From: Kribbella amoyensis
GTDB taxonomy: Bacteria; Actinomycetota; Actinomycetes; Propionibacteriales; Kribbellaceae
Direction of reading: 5' to 3'
Assembly: GCF_007828865.1 (NCBI RefSeq)
Contig: NZ_VIVK01000001.1
Location: forward strand, 2,480,001-2,544,000
DNA: 64,000 nucleotides
Both the position numbers and the translations under genes were made by a program. Of the stretch, positions 9,060-18,446 are shown piece after piece (within the stretch, counting starts at the first letter, position 1; each line of letters begins with the position of its first letter). The notes below the pieces were generated by a model, which did not search any database, was not told the origin of the DNA, and saw only the letters and a program-made list of their open reading frames with translations.

Positions 9060-11087
9060 GTGAGGCTGTGGAAAGTTGCCCTACCCGTAGCGGTTCTTGC
9101 GACGGGGGTACTCCCTGCGCAAGCCGTGAGTGAGCAGACGGTCTCGTACCGTGGTTACCAGGTGACCGTGCCCGCCGACTGGCCGGTGGTCGACCTGGCG
9201 AAGGACCCGACGGCATGTGTCCGGTACGACCGGCCGGCCGTCTACCTCGGCACCAGCACGGCCCAGGCCGACTGCCCGGCGCACCTGGTCGGCCGCAGCC
9301 GGGGCCTCGTCCTGGAGCCGCTGACCAAGGCACCGCGCTCGACCGACGGCGAGCTGCAGCGCGGCATCGAGGACGCCGGCGTCCTGGCCACCGCGTACTA
9401 CGCGCCCGGCGGAGCGACCGCCGCACGGCAGGTCCTCGACACCGGCCGCGTCACCACCAAGACCAGCCGCCTGGCCCAGCCGAAGGCCACCGCCGCGACC
9501 CCGACCGTGGTCGCGACCGGCAGCCTGCTCGGCGGCTTCGCCTTCGACACCTGCGCCGCGCCGAGCCAGTCGGCGATGGACGCCTGGCTGTACCCGAACT
9601 CCGGGTACAAGGCGGTCGGCATCTACATCAGCGGCAACGTCCGAGGCTGCGCCCAGCCGAACCTGACTCCGTCGTGGGTCAGCACCAACGCGGCGAAGGG
9701 CTGGCAGTTCCTGCTGATCGACGTCGGCCTGCAGGCACCGTGCGGCCCGTACTCGGCGGAGAAGAAGATGTCCGCCGACCCGGCCACCGCGCGAGCCCAG
9801 GGCCGGACCGCCGCAGCCAACGCGGTCAGCTCCGCACAGGCACTCGGGTTCGCCCAGCGCAGCGCGATCTACAGCGACATCGAGGCGTACACCTCGACCG
9901 CCTCCTGCAAGGCTGCCGTGCTGTCGTACCTGAGCGGCTGGACCCTGGAGCTGAACACCCGTGGCTACGTCGGCGGGGCGTACGTCGGTGCCGCGTCCGG
10001 TGGGGTCGACCTGTCGAGCGCCTACAACGACACCGCGTACACCCGGCCGGACAACCTGTGGTTCGCCCGCTGGAATATGGTCACCAACACGACCGACGAC
10101 AGGTACATCCCGGCCGCGTACTGGACCAACCGGCAGCGCGTGCACCAGTACCAGGGGGACCACGACGAAACGCACGGCGGCGTGAAGATCAACATCGACA
10201 GCAACGCCGTCAACCTCACCGCACCGCCTGCTCCGGTGACCGGGTTCGACGCGGTCGGGCAGTACTCCACGGCGACGCTGCGGTGGACCGTACCGACCGG
10301 GACCCAGCTCGGCCAGGTCATCGTCCGGCGCAACACCGGGACCACCCCGCCGCCGCTGCCGAACGTCGGCACGTCGGTGTACGCGGGGACCGGGAGCTCC
10401 TTCACCGCGACCGGGCTCGCGAACGCCACCAGCTACGCGTTCCGCGCCTGGGTGAAGGACAGCAGCGGCAAGATCGGCCCGGGGGTGGACACGGTCCTCG
10501 TCGGTACCGGTTCGACGATCGCGGCCAGCGTGCCGTCCGTGTCGTACGGCGGCGCCGTCACCCTCTACACCCGCGCCACTCGCAAGGACAACGGCGCGTC
10601 GCTCACCGGCGTCCCGCTGTCGTTGTACGCGCGGGCCAAGAACAGCTCCACCTGGCGTGAGGTCGCCCGGGTCACCTCGGACGGGACGGGTCAGGCCAGC
10701 TCGGTGCAGAAGCCGACCGTGTCCACGGTGTACGCGTGGGGCTACAACGGGTCGACCGACCTCCTCGGCTCCCGGAGCGGCAACGCCACCATCGAGGTCC
10801 GCCCGACCATCACCGCCAACCTGGCCCCGGCGGCGATCAAGCTCGGCGCGACCACGACGTTCTACGGGTACCTGCGGCCGCAGCACCCGGGCACGACGGT
10901 CTACCTGCAGCGGCTGACCGGCCCGAACTGGCCGACGGTCGCGACCAGCAAGCTGAACAGCACCGGCAACTACGGCTTCTCGATCAAGCCGACGGCGCGC
11001 GGCAACCACTACTACCGCGTCGTCTGGCTGGCAGACGCCGACCACGCCACCACGGTCAGCGCCACCAAGTCGGTCGCGGTGAGCTAG
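9060..11087 (+). CDS. secreted DUF1906 (Rv2525c-like glycosidase-like) protein with FN3 and Ig-like repeats
   Basis: Exported protein of 675 residues. After a signal peptide (ends near VLPAQA) comes a short N-terminal region, then a domain with the DUF1906/Rv2525c glycoside-hydrolase-like pattern: GFAFDTCAAPS, VGIYISG, IYSDIEAY and HQYQGD. A fibronectin type III domain (around APPAPVTGF to VDTVLVG) and two bacterial Ig-like beta repeats follow. The family's TIM barrel resembles peptidoglycan-active hydrolases and acts outside the membrane; activity here is not proven. GTG at 9060 is chosen because AGGAG lies seven bases before it; GTG at 9045 in frame lacks such a site. It is convergent with the deacetylase/glycosyltransferase gene. 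Confidence 0.85.
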   Translation: MRLWKVALPVAVLATGVLPAQAVSEQTVSYRGYQVTVPADWPVVDLAKDPTACVRYDRPAVYLGTSTAQADCPAHLVGRSRGLVLEPLTKAPRSTDGELQRGIEDAGVLATAYYAPGGATAARQVLDTGRVTTKTSRLAQPKATAATPTVVATGSLLGGFAFDTCAAPSQSAMDAWLYPNSGYKAVGIYISGNVRGCAQPNLTPSWVSTNAAKGWQFLLIDVGLQAPCGPYSAEKKMSADPATARAQGRTAAANAVSSAQALGFAQRSAIYSDIEAYTSTASCKAAVLSYLSGWTLELNTRGYVGGAYVGAASGGVDLSSAYNDTAYTRPDNLWFARWNMVTNTTDDRYIPAAYWTNRQRVHQYQGDHDETHGGVKINIDSNAVNLTAPPAPVTGFDAVGQYSTATLRWTVPTGTQLGQVIVRRNTGTTPPPLPNVGTSVYAGTGSSFTATGLANATSYAFRAWVKDSSGKIGPGVDTVLVGTGSTIAASVPSVSYGGAVTLYTRATRKDNGASLTGVPLSLYARAKNSSTWREVARVTSDGTGQASSVQKPTVSTVYAWGYNGSTDLLGSRSGNATIEVRPTITANLAPAAIKLGATTTFYGYLRPQHPGTTVYLQRLTGPNWPTVATSKLNSTGNYGFSIKPTARGNHYYRVVWLADADHATTVSATKSVAVS

Positions 11088-11095
11088 GACCCGCC

Positions 11096-11137
11096 GGACG
11101 ACCTGGCCGTCAATTGCCGACGCCGGCCAGGTCGTCC
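11096..11137. terminator. hairpin at convergent gene ends
   Basis: GGACGACCTGGCC (11096-11108) pairs perfectly with GGCCAGGTCGTCC (11125-11137), with a 16-base loop. It straddles the stop codon of the minus-strand gene. No T run is present; it is a likely bidirectional terminator. Confidence 0.5.
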
Positions 11138-13266
11138 GCTGGTCCGCTCGGGGTCCGCAGACTGCCGTACCGCTCCATCCGCTGCCACCGCAGCCGGCTG
11201 CCGGCGACAGCGGTGAACACGGACTGGATCACCACGAGGTACATCAGCTGCCGGTAGACGAACTGCTGCAGCGGGAGGCTCCACAACGGCCCTGGTCGTT
11301 CCCCGTCGAGGCGGAACGCGTACAGCCCGAGCCCGGCCTGCAGGGCCAGGAACGCGGCCCACAGACCGATGATCCGCCACGGGTCGAGGAACACCAGGCC
11401 GTAGATCGCGAACACGTCGACCACCGGGGCCAGCAGCGGCAGCAGGACCTGGAACAGCAGCAGGTACGTCAGGCCGCGGCGCCCGAGCTTCCCCGACTGG
11501 CCCCGCTGGACCCACGCACCGCGGTGCTTCCACATCGCCTGCAACGTGCCGTAGCACCACCGGTACCGCTGTCGCCAGAGCGCACCGACTGACGCCGGCG
11601 CCTCGGTCCAGGCGATCGCGCGCTCCTCGTACACGACCCGCCAGCCGTCGCGGCACATCGCCATCGTCAGGTCGGTGTCCTCGGCCAGGGTCACGTCGCT
11701 CAGTCCGCCGATCCGCTCCAGCGCGCTGCGCCGGAAGCCGCCGATGGCACCCGGGACGGTCGGCATGCACTCGGCCAGGTCGAACAGCCGCCGGTCCAGG
11801 TTGAACCCGACCACGTACTCGATGTGCTGCCACCGGCCGAGCAGGCCGCCCCGGTTCCCGACCTTGGCGTTCCCCGACACCGCGCCGACCGACGGATCCG
11901 CGAACGGCTGCACCAGCCACCGCACGGTGTCCGGCTGGAACACCGTGTCGCCGTCGACCATCACCACCAGGTCGCACGACGCGGCCCGCAGCCCGGTGTT
12001 GAGCGCGGCGGGCTTCCCCGCGTTGGCCTGCCGGATCACCTGCACCCCCGGCAGGGCCAGCGACTCCACCAGATCGGCTGTCCCGTCGGTCGAGCCGTCG
12101 TCGACGACTATCACCTCGACCGGGTGGTCCGAGGCGACCAGCGATCGCACGGCCGCCTCGATCCCGGCTCGTTCGTTGTACGCGGGGACAATCACGCTCA
12201 CCGGCTCGGTCACCGGTAGGCCGTCGCCCCACACCCAGTCACGCTGCCGGGCATGCCGCCGGGCCGCCACGACCGTGGTCAGGGCTCGCAGCACGCTCAG
12301 GGCGCCGGCCGCGAGCAACAGCCAGGTGATCACCGCCAGCGTCGCGTCACTGGCCCGGAGCGCGCCGATGACCGCCAGGCCCCGCGCGCGCTCGACGGTG
12401 CTCGCCGGCTGGACCGGTTCCGGCAGCGCGACCGCGTCGCTGACCGTCGCGAACCGGAAGCCGCGGGCCTTGGCCGCCGGGATGAGCTTCCCCAGGGCGG
12501 CGAGCGTCTGCGCCCGGTCGCCGCCGGCGTCGTGCATCAGCAGTACCTGACCTGCGGTCCCTCGGGGGGTCGCGTTGGCAACGATCCGGTCGACACCCGG
12601 CTTGCGCCAGTCCTCGCTGTCCAACGTGCTCAGCACGGTGAGGTACCCGGACGCGCGGGCGGCCCGGATCGCGGACCAGTCGGTGTCGGTGAGCGCGTCG
12701 GCCGTGGACGAGTACGGCGGCCGGAGCAGCGGCGTACTCACTCCGGCCGCACCGGCCAGGATCAGCTGGGTCTGCCGCAACTCCAGCGAACGGCGCCAGC
12801 CGGCCGCGGTACCGAGGTCCGCGTGGGTGAAGGTGTGCACGCCGATTTGGTGGCCTTCGGCAACGATTCGGCGGGTCAGGGCAGGCTGGGCGGCGACCTC
12901 GGTCCCGACCACGAAGAAGGTGGCCCGGATCCGCTCCCGGCGGAGCAGGTCGAGGATCCGCGGCGTCCAGGTGGGGTCCGGACCGTCGTCGAAGGTGAGC
13001 GCGATCGTGCGCGGCTTCGGCCGGACCGAGCGGTCCCCGGCCGGCGCCGCGTCGATCACGGGACCACCCGAACTGATCTGGGCCGGTACGGTCGTCCGCC
13101 CGCCGGTGACCGCCCGCTCACCGTCGGGTGTGGTGCCGAAGAGGTGGTGGGTGTAGCCATGCAGGCCCAGGGCGCCGCACAGGCAGATCAGCAGGATGCT
13201 CAGCACGACCCAGTGCGTACGGAGCGGTGCTCGTCGTGCCCGCCGGGCGGGTGGGCGCGAGCTCAC
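11110..13266 (-). CDS. bifunctional polysaccharide deacetylase / family 2 glycosyltransferase
   Basis: Membrane protein of 718 residues joining two enzymes. One membrane helix lies near residues 20-38. A NodB deacetylase domain follows with TFDDGPDPTWTPRIL, a zinc pair in HTFTHADLG and LRPPY. After a second helix comes a GT2 domain with VSVIVPAYNE, VVDDGSTDG, the metal-binding DGD, EDTDL and the processive-synthase motif QRYRW; C-terminal helices follow. Such fusions make and trim beta-linked N-acetylhexosamine polymers such as PNAG or chitin-like oligosaccharides. The GTG at 13266 overlaps the stop of the upstream small gene by four bases (GTGA), so the two are coupled. The exact polymer is not determined by sequence. 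Confidence 0.9.
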   Translation of the reverse strand: MSSRPPARRARRAPLRTHWVVLSILLICLCGALGLHGYTHHLFGTTPDGERAVTGGRTTVPAQISSGGPVIDAAPAGDRSVRPKPRTIALTFDDGPDPTWTPRILDLLRRERIRATFFVVGTEVAAQPALTRRIVAEGHQIGVHTFTHADLGTAAGWRRSLELRQTQLILAGAAGVSTPLLRPPYSSTADALTDTDWSAIRAARASGYLTVLSTLDSEDWRKPGVDRIVANATPRGTAGQVLLMHDAGGDRAQTLAALGKLIPAAKARGFRFATVSDAVALPEPVQPASTVERARGLAVIGALRASDATLAVITWLLLAAGALSVLRALTTVVAARRHARQRDWVWGDGLPVTEPVSVIVPAYNERAGIEAAVRSLVASDHPVEVIVVDDGSTDGTADLVESLALPGVQVIRQANAGKPAALNTGLRAASCDLVVMVDGDTVFQPDTVRWLVQPFADPSVGAVSGNAKVGNRGGLLGRWQHIEYVVGFNLDRRLFDLAECMPTVPGAIGGFRRSALERIGGLSDVTLAEDTDLTMAMCRDGWRVVYEERAIAWTEAPASVGALWRQRYRWCYGTLQAMWKHRGAWVQRGQSGKLGRRGLTYLLLFQVLLPLLAPVVDVFAIYGLVFLDPWRIIGLWAAFLALQAGLGLYAFRLDGERPGPLWSLPLQQFVYRQLMYLVVIQSVFTAVAGSRLRWQRMERYGSLRTPSGPADDLAGVGN

Positions 13267-13739
13267 GGTTTCTGCGGTGACTTGGTGCGTCCGGGCGGGG
13301 TCTCCGGCCGGCCGCGGGACGGCGTCCTGGTCGCGGCCGGGTTGGTCGGCGCGACAGTGGGCGGGCCCGCCGTGGGCACCGTTGTCGGCGCGGAGGTCGG
13401 CGCCACGGTCGGCGGACGCGTCGGTGCGTCAGTCGGCTGTGTCACGTCGGTCACGGTCGTCGTCTTGGCTGTCGAGATCGGCCGAGTCGGGGTGGTCCGC
13501 GGCTCGGTCGCTGTCGGGGTGGGCGTCGGACGGACCTTCGGGCGATGTTCCGACTGCGGTCGCGGTTCGCCGGGCAACGGGATCAGCGGGGTGTCCAGGC
13601 GCGGCCCGCCCAGGACGCTGCTGCCGAGCAGTACCAGGTACACCAGCGCGGGCACGGCGACGACCGCACCGGCGATTTTCGCCCGGTGACGGCGGCGTCC
13701 GGACGAGTCGACGAACACCGGTTCCGAGGACGTCTTCAC
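13263..13739 (-). CDS. small single-pass membrane protein with Thr/Pro-rich tail
   Basis: A 158-residue protein of unknown function. A basic N-terminal segment (GRRRHRAKI) precedes one membrane helix (about residues 22-43, AGAVVAVPALVYLVLLGSSV). The outside tail is low-complexity, rich in Thr, Pro and Ala, like a wall-spanning stalk. It overlaps the deacetylase/glycosyltransferase start, so it probably serves the same polysaccharide pathway (inference from position). GTG at 13739 is the only sensible start; no strong ribosome site is seen. Confidence 0.65.
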   Translation of the reverse strand: MKTSSEPVFVDSSGRRRHRAKIAGAVVAVPALVYLVLLGSSVLGGPRLDTPLIPLPGEPRPQSEHRPKVRPTPTPTATEPRTTPTRPISTAKTTTVTDVTQPTDAPTRPPTVAPTSAPTTVPTAGPPTVAPTNPAATRTPSRGRPETPPGRTKSPQKP

Positions 13740-13812
13740 AAGCGCGGGATCCTACCGGCGATCGCTGCCTACTCAACAGTCCGTCCAGCTCCGGACCGAA
13801 TCGTCACCCGGC

Positions 13813-13890
13813 GTACCGGCCAGGTGAATTCCCGGTACCGAAACACGCCACCGTTCCTCGGTTGGGGGTGGGGGTGGCTACTGTCATGAG
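13813..13890 (+). promoter_or_regulatory. glgX promoter region: -10 box for a leaderless start, and upstream inverted repeat
   Basis: TACTGT (13879-13884) fits the actinobacterial -10 pattern TAnnnT and ends six bases before the glgX GTG at 13891, so transcription would begin at the start codon. No ribosome site lies between. Upstream, GTACCGG (13813-13819) and CCGGTAC (13832-13838) form an inverted repeat with GTAC centres 22 bp apart, the same spacing as the repeat at 3866-3897. GTAC is common in this genome, so the match may be chance. Confidence 0.4.
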
Positions 13891-16008
13891 GTGCAGAAAT
13901 GGCCTGGTCGTCCCTATCCCCTCGGAGCCACGTACGACGGCTCCGGTACGAACTTCGCGGTGTTCTCGGAGGTTGCCGAACAAGTTGACCTGGCCCTGAT
14001 CGGGGACGACGGGTCGGAGCAGTTGGTCCAGCTGACCGAGGTGGACGGCTTCGTCTGGCACGCGTACCTGCCGGCCGTCCAGCCGGGACAGCGGTACGGG
14101 TTCCGCGTGCACGGGCCGTACAACCCGGCCGAGGGGCACCGGTGCAACCCGTCGAAGCTCCTCCTCGACCCGTACGCGAAGGCGATCGACGGGCAGGTGG
14201 ACGGGGACGAGTCGCTGTTCAGCTACCGGTTCGCCAAGCCGGCCGAGCTGAACACGATGGACAACCGCGGGCACACCATGTTGTCGGTCGTCACCAACCC
14301 GTTCTTCGACTGGGGCAACGACCGGCCGCCCGGCCATGCGTACCACGAGACCGTGATCTACGAGGCGCACGTCAAGGGCCTCACCAAGACCCATCCCGGG
14401 CTGCCCGAGGAGATCCGCGGCACCTACGCCGGGATCGGGCACCCGGCGATCGTCGAGCACCTGCAGGAGCTCGGCGTCACCGCGATCGAGCTGATGCCGG
14501 TGCATCAGTTCGCGCAGGACGGGCACCTGCAGGAGCGAGGCCTGTCCAACTACTGGGGCTACAACACGATCGGCTTCTTCGCCCCGCACAACGCGTACGC
14601 GGCGAACGGCACCCGCGGTCAGCAGGTGACCGAGTTCAAGACGATGGTGCAGGCGCTGCACGAGGCGGACATCGAGGTGATCCTCGACGTCGTCTACAAC
14701 CACACCGCCGAGGGGAACGAGTTCGGCCCGACGCTGTCCTTCAAGGGCATCGACAACGCGGCGTACTACCGCCTGGTCGACCAGGACAAGTCGCACTACT
14801 ACGACACCACCGGGACCGGGAACAGCCTGCTGATGCGGCACCCGCACGTCCTGCAGCTGATCATGGACTCGCTGCGGTACTGGGTCACCGAGATGCACGT
14901 GGACGGGTTCCGGTTCGACCTGGCCGCGACACTGGCCCGGCAGTTCCACGAGGTGGACCGGCTGTCGGCGTTCTTCGACCTGGTCCAGCAGGACCCGGTG
15001 GTCAGCCAGGTCAAGCTGATCGCGGAGCCGTGGGACGTCGGCGACGGCGGTTACCAGGTCGGCAACTTCCCGCCGCTGTGGACCGAGTGGAACGGCAAGT
15101 TCCGTGACACCGTGCGGGACTTCTGGCGCGGTGAGAAGTACACGCTGGCCGACTTCGCGTCCCGGCTCACCGGCTCGTCCGACCTCTACCAGGACGACAG
15201 CCGCCGGCCGCTGGCGAGCATCAACTTCGTCACCGCGCACGACGGCTTCACACTCCGCGACCTGGTCTCGTACAACGACAAGCACAACGACGCGAACGGC
15301 GAGGGCGGCAACGACGGCGAGAGCCACAACCGCTCGTGGAACTGCGGGGTCGAGGGGGACACCGACGACCCCTCCGTGCTCACCCTCCGGGCCCGGCAGC
15401 AGCGCAACTTCCTCACCACGCTGCTGCTCTCCCAGGGTGTCCCGATGCTCGCGCACGGCGACGAGCTCGGCCGCTCCCAGCAGGGCAACAACAACGTGTA
15501 CTGCCAGGACAACGAGCTCGCCTGGGTGGACTGGGAGCTGACCGAGCCGCAGCAGGACCTGCTGACCTTCACCCGGTCCCTGGTCCGGCTGCGCAACGAG
15601 CACCCGGTTCTGCGCCGACGCCGGTTCTTCCACGGCGACACCGGCGTCGACGGCCTCGGCGACCTGGTCTGGTTCACCCCGAACGGCACCGAGATGCAGG
15701 ACGCCGACTGGCGGCACGACGAGGCCCGCGCGATCGCGGTCTTCCTCAACGGCGACGCGATCTCCGAGCCGGATCCCCGGGGCGAGCCGGTGGTGGACGA
15801 CTCGTTCCTGCTGCTGATGAACAGCAACTACGAACCGTCGGAGTTCCTGCTGCCACCGAAGGAGTACGGCGAGGCCTGGACGGTGGCCGTGGACACGACG
15901 ACGGCGACCGGCGGAGCGTCCGAGGACCCGCACGCGGCCGGCAGCACGATCAAGCTGGAGGCCCGCGGCACCTTGGTCCTGACCCGGCCGCGGCAGGCCG
16001 CCGGATGA
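13891..16008 (+). CDS. glgX: glycogen debranching enzyme GlgX
   Basis: Cytoplasmic GH13 isoamylase-type enzyme of 705 residues that cleaves alpha-1,6 branches of glycogen. An N-terminal CBM48 domain (LGATYDGSGTNFAVFSE to YGFRVHGPYNP) precedes the barrel. Active-site residues are nucleophile Asp343 in GFRFDLA, acid/base Glu379 in LIAEPWD, and His450-Asp451 in TAHDGF. Length and N-terminus match the family. The stop overlaps the treY start by four bases (ATGA), and treZ follows, so glgX-treY-treZ form one operon. GlgX would release linear maltooligosaccharides that TreY and TreZ turn into trehalose. The GTG start lies six bases after a -10-like box, suggesting a leaderless message. Confidence 0.96.
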   Translation: MQKWPGRPYPLGATYDGSGTNFAVFSEVAEQVDLALIGDDGSEQLVQLTEVDGFVWHAYLPAVQPGQRYGFRVHGPYNPAEGHRCNPSKLLLDPYAKAIDGQVDGDESLFSYRFAKPAELNTMDNRGHTMLSVVTNPFFDWGNDRPPGHAYHETVIYEAHVKGLTKTHPGLPEEIRGTYAGIGHPAIVEHLQELGVTAIELMPVHQFAQDGHLQERGLSNYWGYNTIGFFAPHNAYAANGTRGQQVTEFKTMVQALHEADIEVILDVVYNHTAEGNEFGPTLSFKGIDNAAYYRLVDQDKSHYYDTTGTGNSLLMRHPHVLQLIMDSLRYWVTEMHVDGFRFDLAATLARQFHEVDRLSAFFDLVQQDPVVSQVKLIAEPWDVGDGGYQVGNFPPLWTEWNGKFRDTVRDFWRGEKYTLADFASRLTGSSDLYQDDSRRPLASINFVTAHDGFTLRDLVSYNDKHNDANGEGGNDGESHNRSWNCGVEGDTDDPSVLTLRARQQRNFLTTLLLSQGVPMLAHGDELGRSQQGNNNVYCQDNELAWVDWELTEPQQDLLTFTRSLVRLRNEHPVLRRRRFFHGDTGVDGLGDLVWFTPNGTEMQDADWRHDEARAIAVFLNGDAISEPDPRGEPVVDDSFLLLMNSNYEPSEFLLPPKEYGEAWTVAVDTTTATGGASEDPHAAGSTIKLEARGTLVLTRPRQAAG

Positions 16009-18443
16009 CGGTGCAGCGGCCGTCCCCGCCCAACCGCCCGCAGTCGACGTACCGGTTCCAGGTCAACGCGGGCTTCGGGTTCGACGCCGCGGCCGACGTG
16101 GTGCCGTACCTGCACAGCCTCGGCGTCTCGCACGCGTACCTGTCGCCGATCCTGCAGGCGGCGCCCGGTTCGACCCACGGGTACGACGTGGTCGACCACA
16201 GCCGCCTGTCCGAGCCGGCGGGCGGGCAGGCCGCGTTCGACCGGCTCGCGGCGCGGCTCGCGGACCACCGGATGGGCGCGGTCGCGGACGTAGTGCCGAA
16301 CCACGTTGCCGTGCCGACCCCGGAGCGCCTCAACACGGCCCTGTGGTCCGTATTGCGGGACGGCCCCGGTTCGCCGTACGCGGACTGGTTCGACGTCGAC
16401 TGGGGCGCCGGGAACCAGCCGTTGCTGATGGCCGTGCTCGGTCAGCGGATCGGCAAGGTGCTGGCCGACGGGGAGCTGTCCGTCGACCTCGACGGCGACG
16501 AACCGGTGCTGCGGTACTACGAGCACGAGTACCCGCTCCGCCCCGGGACCGAGAACCTGCCGATGGCCGAGCTGGTCACCGAGCAGTGGTACCGGCTGGC
16601 GCACTGGCGGGTCGCCGACGAGGAGCTGAACTACCGGCGGTTCTTCGACGTGGACACGCTCGCCGCGGTCCGGGTGGAGACGCGGGAGGTCTTCGAGGCC
16701 ACCCACGAACTGCTGTTCCAGCTGCTGCACGAGGGCAAGCTGCACGGCTTCCGGATCGACCACCCGGACGGCCTCGCCGATCCCCGGGGCTACCTGCGCC
16801 GGCTGGCCGAGCGGACCGGCGGGGCATGGGTCGTGGTGGAGAAGATCCTCGAAGGAGACGAGGAACTCCCCGACGACTGGCCCTGCGCCGGCACCACCGG
16901 GTACGACGCCCTGCTCCGCGTCGGCGGTCTCTTCGTGGACCCGTCCGGGGCGGCCCCGCTCGCGGCGTACCACTCGGAGCTGACCGGGGAGCCCGCGGAC
17001 TTCGCGCCTGTGGTCGAGCAGGCCAAGCGCGAGGTGGTCGAGCACGGCCAGTACGCCGAGGTGCACCGGCTGGTCGAGCTGCTGGCCCGGATCTGCCAGG
17101 ACGACGTCCGGCTCCGCGACCACACCCGGCGCGCGTTCCACGAGGTCGTGGTCGAGCTGCTCGTGCACTTCGACCGGTACCGCGCGTACGTGGTGCCCGG
17201 TGAGCAGCCGCCGGCCGAAGCGGTGAAGGTGCTCGAACACGTGGCCGAGCTGGCCCGCCGCGACCTCGACGACGAGCAGCAGGAGACGCTCGACCTGGTC
17301 CGCGACCTGCTGCTCGGCCGGGAGGCGGGCACCGCGAGCCGGATCGACGAACAGGCCCGGCACGAACTGATCGTGCGCTTCCAGCAGACCTGCGGCCCGG
17401 TGATGGCCAAGGGCGTCGAGGACACCGCGTTCTACCGCTGGTTCCGGCTCTCGTCGCTGAACGAGGTCGGCGGCGACCCGGAGCACTTCGGCGTCTCGCC
17501 GGAGGAGTTCCACGCGTTCGCGGCCCGGCTGAACGACCGCTGGCCGCGCACGATGACCACGCTGTCCACCCACGACACCAAGCGCTCCGAGGACGTCCGG
17601 GCCCGGCTCGCCGTGCTGTCCGAGCAGCCCGCGGCCTGGATCGAGGCGGTCCGCTCCTGGCGCTCGGCCACCGAGGAGTACCGCGGTCCGCTGCTCGACG
17701 GGAGAACGGAGTACCTGGTCTGGCAGACCCTGTTCGGGACGTGGGACGACGGGCCGATCGCGGAGGACCGGCTGCAGGCCTATCTGCAGAAGGCGATGCG
17801 GGAGGCGAAGCGGCACACCAGCTGGACGTCACCGCACACCGAGTACGAGGAGAGCGTGGCCGCGTTCGTCTCGGCGGTGCTCGGTGACGCCGACGTGCTC
17901 GACTCGGTCCGGCGGTTCGCGGCCGGCCAGGCGGCGTACGTCCGGGGCGCGACGCTCGGGCAGAAGCTCATCCAGCTCACCATGCCGGGCGTCCCGGACG
18001 TGTACCAGGGCAGCGAGTTCGTCGACCTCTCCCTGGTCGACCCGGACAACCGGCGCCCGGTGGACTACCGCCGGCGGGTCGCCCGGCTCGAGCGGCTCGA
18101 CGACGGGGCCGATCCGGACGGGCTGTCCGACGAGAAGCTGCTGGTCACGTCCCGCGCGCTGCGGGTCCGCCGGCAGCACCACGAGGCCTTTCAAGGCAGC
18201 TACACCCCGTTGCCCACGTCCAGCGGCCACGCGGTCGCGTTCGCCCGCGGTGGGGCCGCGATCACGGTCGCCACCCGGCTCCCGGTGGCCCTGCACCGGC
18301 TGGGTGGCTGGGGCGATTCCACGGTCGTCCTGCCCGAGGGGAGCTGGCAGGACGTGTTGACCGGCCGCTCGGTGGGTAGTGGAGCGGCTCGGATCGACGA
18401 GTTGCTGGCCGACCTGCCGGTGGCGTTGCTGACAAGGAGCTAG
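16005..18443 (+). CDS. treY: maltooligosyltrehalose synthase TreY
   Basis: GH13 intramolecular transglycosylase of 812 residues, converting the reducing end of maltooligosaccharides to a trehalose unit. The N-terminus STYRFQVNAGFGFDAAADV and SHAYLSPILQAAPGSTHGYD are diagnostic for TreY. The catalytic Asp252 is in GFRIDHPDGL and Glu279 in VVVEKILEGDE; later TLSTHDTKRSEDVRAR and MPGVPDVYQGSE are also family marks. The ATG overlaps the glgX stop (ATGA). treZ begins three bases after the stop. The enzyme acts in the cytosol as the middle step of the pathway from glycogen to trehalose, a stress protectant and carbon store. Confidence 0.96.
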   Translation: MTVQRPSPPNRPQSTYRFQVNAGFGFDAAADVVPYLHSLGVSHAYLSPILQAAPGSTHGYDVVDHSRLSEPAGGQAAFDRLAARLADHRMGAVADVVPNHVAVPTPERLNTALWSVLRDGPGSPYADWFDVDWGAGNQPLLMAVLGQRIGKVLADGELSVDLDGDEPVLRYYEHEYPLRPGTENLPMAELVTEQWYRLAHWRVADEELNYRRFFDVDTLAAVRVETREVFEATHELLFQLLHEGKLHGFRIDHPDGLADPRGYLRRLAERTGGAWVVVEKILEGDEELPDDWPCAGTTGYDALLRVGGLFVDPSGAAPLAAYHSELTGEPADFAPVVEQAKREVVEHGQYAEVHRLVELLARICQDDVRLRDHTRRAFHEVVVELLVHFDRYRAYVVPGEQPPAEAVKVLEHVAELARRDLDDEQQETLDLVRDLLLGREAGTASRIDEQARHELIVRFQQTCGPVMAKGVEDTAFYRWFRLSSLNEVGGDPEHFGVSPEEFHAFAARLNDRWPRTMTTLSTHDTKRSEDVRARLAVLSEQPAAWIEAVRSWRSATEEYRGPLLDGRTEYLVWQTLFGTWDDGPIAEDRLQAYLQKAMREAKRHTSWTSPHTEYEESVAAFVSAVLGDADVLDSVRRFAAGQAAYVRGATLGQKLIQLTMPGVPDVYQGSEFVDLSLVDPDNRRPVDYRRRVARLERLDDGADPDGLSDEKLLVTSRALRVRRQHHEAFQGSYTPLPTSSGHAVAFARGGAAITVATRLPVALHRLGGWGDSTVVLPEGSWQDVLTGRSVGSGAARIDELLADLPVALLTRS

Positions 18444-18446
18444 CCC

